Shown: positions 22,435 through 33,718 of the stretch, piece after piece
Position numbering within the stretch: the first letter of the stretch is position 1
Layout: each line of letters begins with the position of its first letter
Assembly: GCA_903813345.2 (NCBI GenBank)
Contig: CAIIXF020000001.1
Location: 33,040,866 to 33,104,865 of the forward strand
Direction of reading: 5' to 3'
Source: Owenia fusiformis
Lineage: Eukaryota; Annelida; Polychaeta; Sabellida; Oweniidae
Length of the DNA: 64,000 bases
Program-made: the position numbers and the translations under genes
The notes under the pieces: model-generated
The model's input: the letters and a program-made list of their open reading frames with translations, nothing else
What the model was told of the DNA's origin: nothing
The model's database searches: none

Positions 22435-22965
22435 ACTTAAAATTAATGGAGAAATATGAGAAAAATAAATTGCAAGGGCAATTTGATCAATTCATTTCCT
22501 CAAGAAAAGTAAACAACAATTGCAAGGGCAATCAGATCAACAACATTTCCCTAGAAGTAAAGTGAAAAAATAATTGCAAGGGCAATTTGATCAACACATT
22601 TCCTTGGGAAAAGTGAAGAACAAATTGCAAGGGCAATCTGATCAGAAACATTTCCTGGAGAAACAAAAGAAAAAGCAATTTGATCAACACATTTCCTCAT
22701 GAAAAGTGAATAGCAATTGCAATGCAAGAGTTTATTATGCAATATACCCCAGTATAAAGATTAATAGTGAGATATTTAGAAAAATAAATAAACAATTGCA
22801 AGGGCAATTCAATCAGTTCATTTCCTCGAAAAAGTAAACAACAATTGCAAGGGCAATTTGATCAAAAACATTTACCCGAGAAGTAAAGTGAAAAAAACAA
22901 TTGCAAGGGCAATTTGATCAAAACATTTCCTCATGAAAAGTGAAAAACAAATGCAAGGGCAATTG
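22435..22965. repeat. About 50-55-bp minisatellite, 8-9 copies
   Basis: ATTGCAAGGGCAATTTGATCA recurs at about 22469, 22520, 22575, 22626, 22797, 22848, 22901 and 22950, separated by related spacers containing CATTTCCTC and AAAAGTGAA. The core TTGCAAGGGCAA is itself near-palindromic. Spacers are similar to each other, so it is an ordinary minisatellite. Confidence 0.8.
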
Positions 22966-23303
22966 TAAATGGTGAGTAAATTATAATGTGTAAATGTTCC
23001 TGTTTACCACTTTCAAAGAAAGCGCAAAATCAAAAATACAAGTAGATTCATCAAGTTATAAATGCAGGGGAAAAAAGGTTTAATTACTGTATATAGTACA
23101 TGGGCTTGAGAAACTATGTTTTTGTGTCTGAATAGAGTGTTATACAAAATCTGGAAAGTTTCCAATTTTCCCTTGCAATTAAAAACTTTTAGAATATAAA
23201 TGGTGTATTAATAGTTAAATGTTCAATGTTTTATTGCTGGAATGAATTATTCCAGAAAGCATACCAGGTGTTTTGGTAGAACTACGTTGATAAATCAAAA
23301 AGG

Positions 23304-23618
23304 CTAATTGTCACCTATTTTGTCTTTGATAAGTTTTGAGACAAGTTTCCATTTTTCAGGATCATATCGACCATTGTCCCATCGTGATATTATGATCATT
23401 GTATCTGAGAGGTCAAGTTCTGCAATTGTATTCCTGATTGTACGTCCCATACCATTGTCTCCATCATCTTGAAAATCATAATATTTCCTGGCACCATTTT
23501 TGATCACAAATGCATAGCTATTATTAGTAGCTTTTGCAACATATGGATCGCCGCATGAGATTTTCAAAGAATAATTCAATAGACTAGATGCGAGTAGACA
23601 TAATCTTGATTTAGTCAT
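23304..23618 (-). CDS. Hypothetical protein, 104 residues
   Basis: Not recognised. The ORF starts MTKSRLCLLASSLLNYSLKI and ends EKWKLVSKLIKDKIGDN before a stop at 23304. Its balanced composition, with segments such as RKYYDFQDDGDNGMGRTI and DTMIIISRWDNGRYDPEKW, differs from the low-complexity shadows nearby and looks like folded protein. The first 15-20 residues are weakly hydrophobic but not a strong signal peptide. It may be the last exon of a gene or a relic inside an unrecognised repeat. No neighbouring exon was identified between the minisatellite (22.4-23.0 kb) and the Helitron-like element starting at 23720. Confidence 0.35.
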   Translation of the reverse strand: MTKSRLCLLASSLLNYSLKISCGDPYVAKATNNSYAFVIKNGARKYYDFQDDGDNGMGRTIRNTIAELDLSDTMIIISRWDNGRYDPEKWKLVSKLIKDKIGDN

Positions 23619-23719
23619 TCAAAATTCAGTCCAAGTGATGTCATCTTTGAAATCTACATGTAAAAGTACATCTAGAAATATGGTTTCGAAAATTGTTTAT
23701 CAACTTTGAAAATTAATTA

Positions 23720-24502
23720 TCCCAACGAACGAAGTTCGGTAGGGATATAGTGAAGCCCTCCGTCCGTCCGTCAGTCAGTCAGTCCGTCCGTCCGTCCGTC
23801 CGTCTGTCCGTCTGTCCGTCCGGAAGATAACTCAAATACTAGTAGACGGATTTTCTTCATATTTAGTGGAAAGATGTATATTGGTGAATAGTTTTACGCA
23901 TTTTTTTTCAAGATGGCTGCCGCCTTAAAAATGACAGGACTTTTTCGCAAAAATCATAAATTTTTCATTCTAAACCAAAGTAATTAATATTATTGTTTGA
24001 AATTTTGGTAGTATATTCACAACATTTATCTATTTCACATATATTCCGTGTATTTCATCCTGACCCCCAGGGGCCGTGTATGGGGGTTCAGGAAAACAGA
24101 AATTTTCCCTAATTTTTAGATCTTTCTGAAGTATAGCTTTATTATACTCAAATGAAAGGCAATTAAGAGTAGATTGCAAATATTGTATCTTTTTTCTGAT
24201 TCGAGCCTCGTAAAATTCAAAATGGCCGTCTAATGTACGATTTCGCAATAATTTTTCGATCCCTTCAAAGTATGGCTATATTATACTCAAATTGAAGGAT
24301 TTTTGGAGTAGATCACAATTATGGTATTATTTTTCTGATTTGTACCTCAGAAAATTCAAAATGGCTGCTTAGCAGGAATTCGCAATTCTAAAATCTTATT
24401 TTTTAAAATTTTAACCAAAGTAATGAGTATAATTGATTGGAATTCGGTAATTGATATTTTGTTCGTTGGGATTTGCTACTCCGCGGAGTTGCCATTATCT
24501 AG
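23720..24502 (+). mobile_element. Helitron-like family B, intact copy
   Basis: It starts TCCCAACGAACGAAGTTCGG after A (23719) and ends CTAG (24499-24502) before T (24503). The 12-base perfect palindrome ACTCCGCGGAGT (24478-24489) lies nine bases before CTAG. TC start, hairpin plus CTRR end and A/T insertion site fit Helitrons. The start can fold too (TCCC with GGGA; GAAC with GTTC). A (TCCG)n tract at about 23758-23823 is followed by AAGATGGCTGCCGCC and two units ending in TTCAAAATGGC. 783 bases with no Rep/helicase, hence non-autonomous. Confidence 0.8.
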
Positions 24503-24699
24503 TTTTTTTTGAAAGTTTGACTTCTCGTTCGGGTTGATTCCCCATAGACCCAATGTTACAAAATCACAAAAAGTGAACTATCTTTTCTTGTATTGGACAG
24601 ATAACATTTTCTTTCACTGGACATATATTTCAATTTGCATAACTATTAGATACATGAGGGTTATATGAAAATTGAACCACTAAAACAAATGTAATTTAA

Positions 24700-24795
24700 T
24701 TTAAAGGGAACTTTCTGCTATACCCGCCATGCTATCTGACCCGAACGAGCCACCTGGTGGTGAAACTGGTAAATACCTACTGGCATCTGCGTTAT
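24700..24795 (+). mobile_element. Family C internal fragment
   Basis: GGGAACTTTCTGCTATACC, TGACCCGAACGAGCCACC and TGGTGGTGAAACTGGTAAAT match 2642-2738 of family C in order. Ends are not preserved. Confidence 0.55.
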
Positions 24796-24974
24796 TGAAG
24801 CTAAAGGTATAAAGTCAAATGATTGCTTTTTAGAATTGAAAAGGTGCATGTAGGATAGTTTTTTCGGCAGTTTGAAACCCATTGTTTTGCTATCAAACAA
24901 GTGGAAGTATTTTTAATCTATCCATTATATAACATATAAATATTATAAAGTAAAATATTTTAGTTTGATTTAGG

Positions 24975-26330
24975 ATGAGAACTATCTTACAAGCAGTGTC
25001 CCTTTAATGGCTAAATGGATATTGATTCCGTCTTTTAACAATATATCATCTTTTTGGACAGGCAATCAAAAATAGATTGACCCTTTTGCTTCTTTTGGTG
25101 AGTAGTAACCTTACAAGCAGTGTCCCTTTAAACAGCTACATGGATATTGATTTAGTCCCTCAGCAATATATCATCTTCAGGGGTAGGCAATTGAATGAAG
25201 AATCAAAAATAGATTGACCCATTAGCCCCTTTGGTTGAGAACTACCTTACACATGTTACAAGCAGTGTCTCTTTAAAGAGATCGAGTCGTCCAGATTTCT
25301 ATTCTGGACAATCAGTAATGTCCCAATATAATTGCTCATAAAACATCATATATACCTTAGATATATCTTGAGACCAAATCATAAGCACGATATCGACAAT
25401 ATATTGAGGATATCAACAGGACAACCAAAAGAACAACCAACTGTCAGAATTGAACGCAATAAGTAGAAAACAGAATACAATGTTTTTGGGGGATTTATCT
25501 ATATTGTAACCCCTTAGAAGTTATAAATATGGCTTCTCTAAGCCAAAATAATCTGAAGGAAAAAGCCAATCAGACTGGAACAAATTTGAGCGGGCTTTTT
25601 AAATTTAAATTGAATTTCTATTGATGTAAGTGGAAATTCATGGCTAGGAACAATCATCGAATTGATACAGTTAACTAATTAATTCAAGCCTCAGAATTGA
25701 TAAGTTGATAAACAAACTTGTTTTACAACAAATAACATGAAAAAATCAGGGGGTTACTCTAATTGTGTTTTTAGGAGACCCCCTCTCTTTAAATGGGTGA
25801 ATGGATATTGATTCAGTCCCTCAGCAATGTATCACATTCAGGGGCAGGCATGACTGATGAATCAAAAGTATGTTGACTCTGATTTTTTGTCAAAAATATT
25901 TTAGTGTTCCTTAGGATGAGAACTATCTTACAAGCAATGTCCCTTTCAATGGCTGAATGGATAATGACTCGGTCCTTCTGCAATATATAATCTTCAGGCG
26001 CATGCATGAATGATCGATCAAAGATAGATTGGCCTAGTTGTTTCTTTGGGTGAGAACTACCTTACAAGGAGTGTCCCTTTAATGGCTAAATGGATATTAA
26101 TTCAGTGTCTCTTCAACATATCATCTCCAGAGATAGTCATGACTGATGAATCAAAAGAAGATTGACCCATTTGATTCTTTGTTTAAGACATTTTAGTGTT
26201 CATTAGCATGAGAACTACCTTACAAACAGTGTCCCTTTAATGACTACATGGATATCAATATTCAGTCCCTCTGCAATGTATCCTCTTCAGAGGCATGCAT
26301 GACTGATAGATCGAAAATAAATTGACCCGT
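24975..26330. repeat. About 135-150-bp tandem repeat family, interrupted
   Basis: Units share CTTACAAGCAGTGTCCCTTTAA, ATGGATATTGATTCAGTCCCTC, CAATATATCATCTTCAGG and AATAGATTGACCC. They start near 24975, 25100, 25245, 25780, 25920, 26055 and 26210. A 500-base stretch at about 25280-25780 without the motif interrupts the array. Non-coding. Confidence 0.75.
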
Positions 26331-27113
26331 TTGATACTTGTCTGATAGTTTGTTGCCTTGGTATCTGGCAGATCCAATATGGCCTCCTTTTTGAAACTAA
26401 TTTTTTTGCTATACTTTCACATTGTATTGGTATATCTTCTGCAGCCAGGACCCTCTTTCATTTCATGTTTGAACTCTGCAATAATGTCAATACTAGACAA
26501 TAAAGGTGAAATCAGAGGGGGTCTGACCTGCGGAAGCACCTGAATCTGTTAGCAGTACTGTCAACCCCCAAAGATTTTCTCGCGGGACAGATTTTTTAGA
26601 CCCAGTGCCCAAAATTCGCGGGATTTTGCGTGACATCTACTAAATTAGCGGGATTTCGCGGGACATTTAAGGGATTTGCGTGATTGCGCTTATAGGCCAA
26701 TTTTTTTTTATCAAATTCGCGGGATTTCGCGGGACCATTCGAGGGACAAACACCCTAATTGCGGGACAGTTAACAGGTTTACCAGCAAAAACTTCATAGA
26801 GGGACAGATTTTCTAGAAAAAGTGCCCTAAATTGCGGGATTTCGCGGGACATCCACCTAAATTTGCAGGATGTCCCGGGACATCCAAGGGATTTGCGTGA
26901 TTTGGACTATTGTAAAAGCTTGTAAAAGTACTTAAATCAAACTTTCAGATACTGATTAATCAAATATAATGCACCGTTACATTGTAACTTAAATAAACGT
27001 CAACATAACTTCACAAAATATGCATAGAAATATTATTTCAATTGAAAGCCCATGGTATAGGGTTTCGATTAATCTACATCAAATTATAGGGAATGAGGTT
27101 ACTTTTCTAGATA

Positions 27114-28435
27114 GGGTTTGTAGAAAAAACCGGGTACCGGGTAGTAAATCCTCAATGATGGGTTCAAACTTGGTACCCGGTCGAAAAAACCGGGTACCCA
27201 AAAAACGAAATATACGAATATACAACATAATTAGATCATTAGAAAACGTGTAAGATTTGTTTTGAATTTACAAAAATGTATGTAACTTCCTTCAAAATTG
27301 AGATAGAAGCTTCAAATAAAAAGCATTTTAAGCCTCTTTTCTTCCTCTATCATCATGGTCATATTTCCATTGGTAATGAAGGGGGAGGGGGGGGGTGCGA
27401 TCGCACCATCACACCCTCTCCTGGCTACGCCAATGACATTGTAAGACGATTTGAATAACAAGGCAAATCAATTTTACTCTATTTTCAATAGTTCGTATGT
27501 TGGTACGTGAATTGTTTTGATTATGATTTAAGGACAGGGTGCATGTTGGGAAATTTTCTGCACTCCTCAATTGAGTCACATGTTATTTTTCAAACAAGAA
27601 TAACTCCTTCCCCACATTGTCTACATCTTCCAGGTTTGCACAAAGAGTGCACTTATGAGCCTAGAAAAGCCTTGTGAGAAGATTTGTTTTGTAAAATGTA
27701 TAAAAAACGAGAAAATTTAGTGAAAAAAATTTCTGAAAATTTTCTGAATTTTTTCACTGAATTTTCTTGTTTTTTATACACTTTATCAAAACATTCTTCT
27801 CACAAGTCTTTTCTAGGCACATAAGTGCACTCTTTGTGCAAAACTGGAAGATATAGACAATGTTGGGAAGGAGTGATTCTTGTTTGAAAAATAACATGTG
27901 ACTCAATTGAGGAATGCAGAAAATTTCCCATCATGCACCCTGACCTTAAATCTGTAAATTGCTATCGTTGCTTTAGCAGAGAGGTGACGTGTGTTAATTT
28001 ACATGATGCAATGTGTAAGATTTTGATTATTAATCATAATTTAAGTTATCCCAACTGTCGACAAAATGTCCACTGAATTGTCCACTAAATTGTTATGTCT
28101 TACAATGTCATAGGCGTAGCCAGGAGAGGGTGCGATGGTGCGATCGCACCCCCCCCCCCATAACCAATGAAAATATGGTCATGACGATAGAAGAAGAAAA
28201 GAGCCTTAAAATATGCTTTTTATTTGAAGCTTCTAGCTCAATTTTGAAGGATGTTACACACATTTTTGTAAATTCAAAACAAATCTTACACGTTTTCTGA
28301 TAACTTAATTATGTTATACTCGTATATTTTTTGTTTTTGAGTAAGCTTACCCGTTTTTTGACCGGGTACCGGGTACCAAGTTTGAACCCAGCATGGAGCA
28401 TTTACTACCCGGTACCCGGTTTTTTCTACAAATCC
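27114..28435. mobile_element. Mutator-like foldback element with 10-bp target duplication
   Basis: The ends are GGGTTTGTAGAAAAAACCGG and its inverted counterpart (GGATTTGTAGAAAAAACCGG). TTTCTAGATA is duplicated exactly at 27104-27113 and 28436-28445. The two arms, each about 620 bases, mirror each other from the ends to the centre near 27735, through CGGGTACCGGGTAGTAAA, GTGCGATCGCACC, CTGGCTACGCC and AACATGTGACTCAATTGAGG. Copy 2 of family E keeps the uninterrupted site (CTTTTCGAGATATCAG at about 30698). Long inverted repeats and a 9-10 bp duplication fit Mutator-like elements. No transposase is present. Confidence 0.78.
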
Positions 28436-28554
28436 TTTCTAGATATCAGCGTCCATTTATTGTAACTCACGTTTGCTAACATTTGCTCAGTTCTGAGATG
28501 AAGGCCACACGGATAGTAAAAAGGCCAACGTTGGAACTATTTGTGACCTACATC

Positions 28555-29157
28555 CACGCCGATCGTAGAATTGGGACGGAGGGGGGGAGCAGGCAATTTC
28601 TGCTAGAAATTTCAACAAATCTGGAAGATTTATTTTTTAAAGAAGAAGTTTACTATTGAATTGCTAAATAAATAGGCTCACGGTATTGTAAAATATGTTA
28701 GGTATTCTAGGATTTTTTTTCAACCGATACTCTTTTAGGGTATAAGATCTATTAAAAAAGGCGCAACGTCCCAAAATTATTTTCGATTATTTTTTATTTC
28801 ACCTATGGAAACTTATTTTACAAAGTCAGCAATAACATTAATTTTGTGACGATAATGTCACTTACAAGTATTTATTACAGGTCATGTACACCATTGTTGC
28901 ATCATTTATAGCAACAACATTGACTTTTGCACGTTGGTGCGTTGCGCCTTTTTTAATAGATCTCATATCTTAGATGCCTATCATTTCAGAAAAAATCCCA
29001 GAAGACCTAACATATTTTACCATACCGTGCGCCTATCAATTCAGCAATTCAATAGTAAACTTTTTCTTGAAAAAATAAATCTCTCGGATTTGTTGAATTT
29101 TCTTGCAGAAATTGCCTGCTCCCCCCCTCCGTCCCATTTTCACGATCACCGGGCGTG
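28555..29157. mobile_element. Foldback element with CACGCC...GACGGAGGGG ends
   Basis: The left arm (CACGCCGATCG, GGGACGGAGGGG, AGCAGGCAATTTCTGC, AGTTTACTATTGAATTGC, GATCTATTAAAAAAGGCGCA) is mirrored in the right arm. Inner arms end around 28770 and 28950. ACATC flanks both sides (28550-28554, 29158-29162), a possible 5-bp duplication. A diverged relative is at 56779-58092. Non-coding. Confidence 0.68.
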
Positions 29158-29454
29158 ACATCCCTATTGTCGTAATTAAAATGAAAGTTGAACCCTTCCT
29201 CTTTATTTTGATACCAAACAACAGCATGCTAGGTACTTAAAATTAGGTAAACTTTACTCCTCAAAAGTGCAAAAAAGCTTCTTATATAAGATTAGATAAT
29301 CACAACATAGGGGATTGCAACAATTTCGGAAATTCGCGGAGGTCGAAAGCCACATTTGCGGGACTTCGCGGGACAATGCGGGACATGCGAATTAGCCTAA
29401 TTTTGATCGAATTCGCGGGATAATCCCGCCATTCGCGGGACACTTGACAGCTCT

Positions 29455-30998
29455 GTCAGTACTGTCAACCCCCAAAGATTTTCTTGCGGGACAGATTTTT
29501 TAGACCCAGTGCCAAAAATTCGCGGGATTTCGCGGGACATGCACCTAAATTCGCGGGATTTCGCGGGACATTTAAGGGATTTGCGTGATTGCGCTAATAG
29601 GTCAAATTTTTTGATCAAATTCGCGGGACTTCGCGGGACCATTCGAGGGACAAACACGCTAATTGCGGGACAGTTAACAGGGTTACTACCAAAGACTTCA
29701 TAGAGGGACAGATTTTTTTAGACAAAGTGCCCTAAATTCGCGGGATTTTGCGGGACATACACCTAAATTTGCGGTCGCAAGACATTCTCGAAAGGGATTT
29801 GCTTGATTGGGGCTTAATGTAAAAGTTCTCAAATCAAACTTTCAGATACTGATTTATCAAATATAATGCACTTAACACTTAACTTAAGTAAACGTCAACA
29901 CAATTCCACACAATACGCATAGAATTATAATTAAACTACAGGGTGGTCAAAATATGGAAACCCTAATACCATTTTCCTCATATCTTTGTCATTTTAAAAA
30001 ATAACTCCCTGATATTTTACACTTTTGTACATCATTCAATTTGCCTCCAGCCTATTTTATTTCACGACCATCAGATTGATAGTCACAATGTTACAGTACT
30101 CTAAAGAACATGCCCAGTGGCCATTATGGGTTGTGAGGAAACTTGACTCATCGTCTAAAATGTCCCTACCTGTGGGGATATGGCAGAGATAGAGTATATG
30201 AGAATGACCTCAGGACAATTGCAAACCTCAAAAGTGAGATCATTTGTGTCATTCAGGCCATACCTGCTGAGGAATGCATTGGGCTCATTGACAACTGTGC
30301 TGTTTTGCCTACAGCTCGATAATGGCCAAATCTGAAGCATGTTGTTCTAAGTGCTGTAAAATTGTGTCTATCAGTCCGATGGTCATGAAATAGGGTCGCA
30401 GAAAAGTAATGATGTACAAATGTGTGAAATATCAGGGATTAATTTCTTAAAGTGACTAAGATATAAGGAAAATTCGGGGTTTCCATTTTTTGACCACCCT
30501 GTATCAAAAAACCACGCTTTAGTTGTGAGTACCGTAATCCAACACGAAATTCGAAAATTCGGAACAATACTTTGCACTTATGGTGTTCGTGACCAACTAT
30601 GAAACATTTACCCCCCCCCATAGTATTACATTATTAAAATGTACCTATTCATACTGGGGTTCGATAAATCTACATCAAATTATAGGGAGTCAGGTTTCTT
30701 TTCGAGATATCAGTGTTCATTATTGGAACTCGCGTTTGCTAGCATTTGCTCAGTTCTTAGATGAAGGCCGTGACACGCGTAGTAAAAAGGCCAACGTTGG
30801 AACCATACGTGACATACATCCCTATTTTCGTAATTAAAATGAAAATTGCACTCTTCCTCTTTATTTTGATACCAAATAACGGCATACTAGGTACTTGAGA
30901 AGCCAAGTATATGGTGTTATTTGGCGGGACATGCGAATTAGCCAAATTTTGATCAAATTCGCGGGATAATCCCGCCATTCGCGGGACACTTGACAGCT
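29455..30998. mobile_element. Family E element, copy 2, directly abutting copy 1
   Basis: It starts CAGTACTGTCAACCCCC only a few bases after the right end of copy 1 and runs through the GCGGGACA arrays and the shared middle to CGCGGGACACTTGACAGCTC at about 30992. It carries the MITE 29939-30501 but lacks the two foldbacks of copy 1, so it shows their empty sites. Confidence 0.65.
29939..30501. mobile_element. Tc1/mariner-type foldback MITE, TA target duplication
   Basis: CAGGGTGGTCAAAATATGGA at the left and the inverse of TTTCCATTTTTTGACCACCC plus TG at the right, with TA on both sides (29937-29938, 30502-30503). Inverted similarity extends about 190 bases per arm (CCCTGATATTTYACAC, GTACATCATT, ACGACCATCAGA). 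563 bases, non-coding, nested in family E copy 2. Confidence 0.78.
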
Positions 30999-31074
30999 CT
31001 GTACTCTTCACATTGACATGGATTTTAACAATGCAGGACACCTGACATTATATTTGTAAAGCTAGGAAATGGGT

Positions 31075-31275
31075 TAAAAATGAATTTCGCTAGACAAAAA
31101 TGGCGGCCATCTTGAAAATAGGTGAGCATTTGAACCAGGAGTCATAGGGGAGTTTTCTGTATTGATGTTGAACAGAAATAACTTAAAACGGGAATCCTAT
31201 CCGGACAGATGGACAGACGGACAGACAGACGGACAAGTGAGTGATTGCAAAAGCTCACCATGTGAGCTAAAAACT
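31075..31275 (-). mobile_element. Family D fragment with AGCTCACC hairpin end and TCCG tract
   Basis: On the minus strand it begins TTTTTAGCTCACATGGTGAGC (a hairpin), then a TCCG/TCTG tract (31236-31200), then sequence reaching AAGATGGCCGCCATTTTTG at about 31100. The same order of parts occurs in families A-C. The far end is not defined. Confidence 0.55.
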
Positions 31276-31664
31276 GAGGACTTCAACAAATTCTTCAAAT
31301 TCGTCATAGAGTGTGGTACGGCTATGTGTAGTAGACACATTCTTACATTTTCAATCAAGACCATGGCACACTGCAATATAATTATTTTCATTATCCAGAA
31401 CGTCTGATTTATAAAGTCTGCAAAATTATTTTGTCAAAAGTATATATGGAACAGTAGCCTGCACCAAGTATTGCAAGGCAATATGCACTTTAGTGCTTAA
31501 AAAGTACCGTAAAAAAGCCAAGTACATGTTCCAACAAAACAAAAAAAAACAGTACTTTTAAAATGCCTATTTTCGCCACTATATTGCATGTGCTGTAAAT
31601 TGCTTTAATTTGACTGCCATTGCTTTTAATTGGCGGAGACTTAATTTGATGGTTTTTGTCAATC
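31276..31664. other. Unassigned sequence
   Basis: No exon or repeat is recognised. Confidence 0.35.
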
Positions 31665-31935
31665 CGCAAAATTTTTGAAAATGAATTTCCTGGGAACTTT
31701 TGTCTAGTGCCTTGTCCAGGGCCTTTTCCATGTGTTACCTTGCGCAATAAAATGTTGGTGAAAATCTTCATCGAAACATATGGATAAAATGTCAATTTTT
31801 CCCCAAATTTTTGAAAATGAAATTCCTTGGAATTTTTGTCAAGTGCCTTGTCCAGTGCCTTTTCCATGTGTTACCTTGCACAATAAAACATTGGTGAAAA
31901 TCTTCATCGAAACATGGATAAAATGTCAATTTTAA
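31665..31935. repeat. 136-bp tandem duplication
   Basis: Two units with AGTGCCTTGTCCAGNGCC, TTTTCCATGTGTTACCTTGC and GTGAAAATCTTCATCGAAAC, offset by 136 bases (31708 and 31844). Confidence 0.75.
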
Positions 31936-33520
31936 ATGATTTTGGAAGATCTAGAGTCCCAGCTGGTTCAAGAGCTTATTTAATACCTGGGGCTTAAGTT
32001 GTGTACCAAACGAAACGACACGACATCCGGGGCTTTGTATGATCTGCAATACAAAATGGTGTATAGAGGGGTCAGTTTTCTCAGACCTAAGGTACCTCTT
32101 TATGTACCGTTTTGCGGTTATTTTACCCTATGGCATTGCAATCCGTTCACATCATTAGCTACATAATTGATTAACTCAAATATATGATATGTAAATAAGG
32201 GTAAATACGAACAGAATAAACAGGGAAATGTACTTGAAGTGGCGATTGTGTTTTCTGTCAGTCAGTGTTACCCCCGTTACCCAGCTCTATAGTGCGGTCA
32301 TGGGGATAGGGCTATATTTTGAGTTGGTACTCACACTCAGGGATGCCTGATTGCGTGGCCGAAGGCCGTGCACCGTGAGGGTCCGGGGCTATGTTCCCCC
32401 GGGAATTTTTTTTCAAGGACGTTATTTGATGGAATCTAAGCGTTTTTATCAACTTCACATGTTGACAATGGTAAAAATACAGATTCGGTAGGAAGCATCA
32501 ATAAATTCACAAATAAATTAATGCATTTTAACAAATTTTTAATTTTTTTCAAATTCATTTGGTACGCCTGTGCGTATTTTGCGTAATAGGCGCTACGCCC
32601 ATGGCGGTATAAGGTGACCTGATTATGCAAATGAGAAGACCCCGTTGGTTTCTCGTCAGAACAATCAAAACGGATGCCGACAATCTTCGTTTTAACTGTT
32701 GTTTCTCAACGTTTCGTGACCAAAATTCACTAAAGTATAGGAAATATGTTAAGTTATCGGATGGATTGATTTTACTTTCCAATCACCAACATGAGCTGAC
32801 ATATTCAGCTCTGGATTTCATGTCCAAAGGGGGGGTAACACACATCGTCAGAATCAAATTCAAGTTATCGCACCCCATTTTAATTGGTTGATAGAACAGT
32901 ATACGGTGAAAGGCAAAACGCCGAATACATTGAAATTGCGAACAAGGAACATTCCGGGCATTACGTTCCCCCCGTGATTGGCTGGTTTAGATAAAACAAC
33001 TGATTATCTGATACCAGGAGAGATAGAATTGCGTTATCGGTTCCGAGCTGTGAATTGAGTAGTGTAATACGATTTATGTTAGACAATCAGCCAAATTAAT
33101 TAGCTCCAAATTAAAGCAATTTATGGTATATTCACCAGGAAGGTCAAGCTCACCAAAACATGTTTTCCATTTCTATACACCTGAGAGCAGCATTTAAAAT
33201 ATGCCGTCAATATGAAATTGGCATAGTTCTAAACTGTTTTTACAATATTTGACTGATTTGAAGTATTCATGAAAAATCAGACCCAGTGTAGTGTGGTGGT
33301 TAGGTGGAAATCCAGCTAGATGGGGATGGCAAATTAGACAAACCACAGAAGTACTGAACATCATTAACAATAATATTGAAGATCATATTGTTTTAATAAA
33401 AATGTACTTTAAACACTGATCCATTATTTGTTCCACCCTTTAAAGTACATTCAAGAGATTCATAAAATGTTATTGGATAACATCAAATGTTACAGTAAAA
33501 GGTTAATTAACTTGACTTAC
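31936..33520. other. Unassigned stretch between repeats
   Basis: No coding exon could be supported on either strand. It includes a GC-richer patch at 32340-32400 (GCGTGGCCGAAGGCCGTGC, a short palindromic segment) and a G-run at 32829. This may be ordinary intergenic DNA downstream of the minus-strand phosphatase gene. Confidence 0.4.
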
Positions 33521-33711
33521 AGGCCCGTAGCCAGGGGGAGGGGGGGGGGGTTCGATGGGTTCAACCCCCCCTGGCCAAATTAATCTTTCAAAATCATGCA
33601 GTTTTTCACCATTCTGAGCACTTTTTAAGTGATTTTGGCTATTTTTGGAACAAAATTGTCACAAGTAAATCCCCCCCTGGAATTTTTTTGGCAAATCCTG
33701 GCTACGGGCCT
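33521..33711. mobile_element. 191-bp MITE with 7-bp target duplication
   Basis: AGGCCCGTAGCCAGGGGG at the left pairs with CCTGGCTACGGGCCT at the right. GACTTAC is repeated exactly on each side (33514-33520, 33712-33718). The interior has a G-run and a C-run that also pair. The superfamily is uncertain because a 7-bp duplication is unusual; hAT and P types give about 8. Confidence 0.78.
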
Positions 33712-33718
33712 GACTTAC

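Larger units (their letters stand above)
26556..29449. mobile_element. Family E element (CTGTCAAC ends), copy 1, with nested insertions
   Basis: The left end is CAGTACTGTCAACCCCC. The right end reverse-complements to CAGAGCTGTCAAGTGTCCCG. Next to both ends are irregular arrays of TTCGCGGGATTTCGCGGGAC and GATTTGCGTGATTGCGC. The middle carries unique-looking sequence (ATCTACATCAAATTATAGGG, AAAAAGGCCAACGTTGGAAC, CTCTTTATTTTGATACCAAA) shared with copy 2. It is split by two foldbacks at 27114-28435 and 28555-29157. Target duplication is not resolved. No coding capacity is seen. Confidence 0.65.

Noticed and set aside
22435-22965. Regularly spaced 21-base repeats that look CRISPR-like
   Set aside because: The context is eukaryotic, the spacers resemble each other, unit spacing drifts and there are no cas genes. 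It is a minisatellite.
24030-24248. 72-residue ORF on the minus strand
   Set aside because: It lies inside the non-autonomous Helitron-like family B body and has no recognisable domain.
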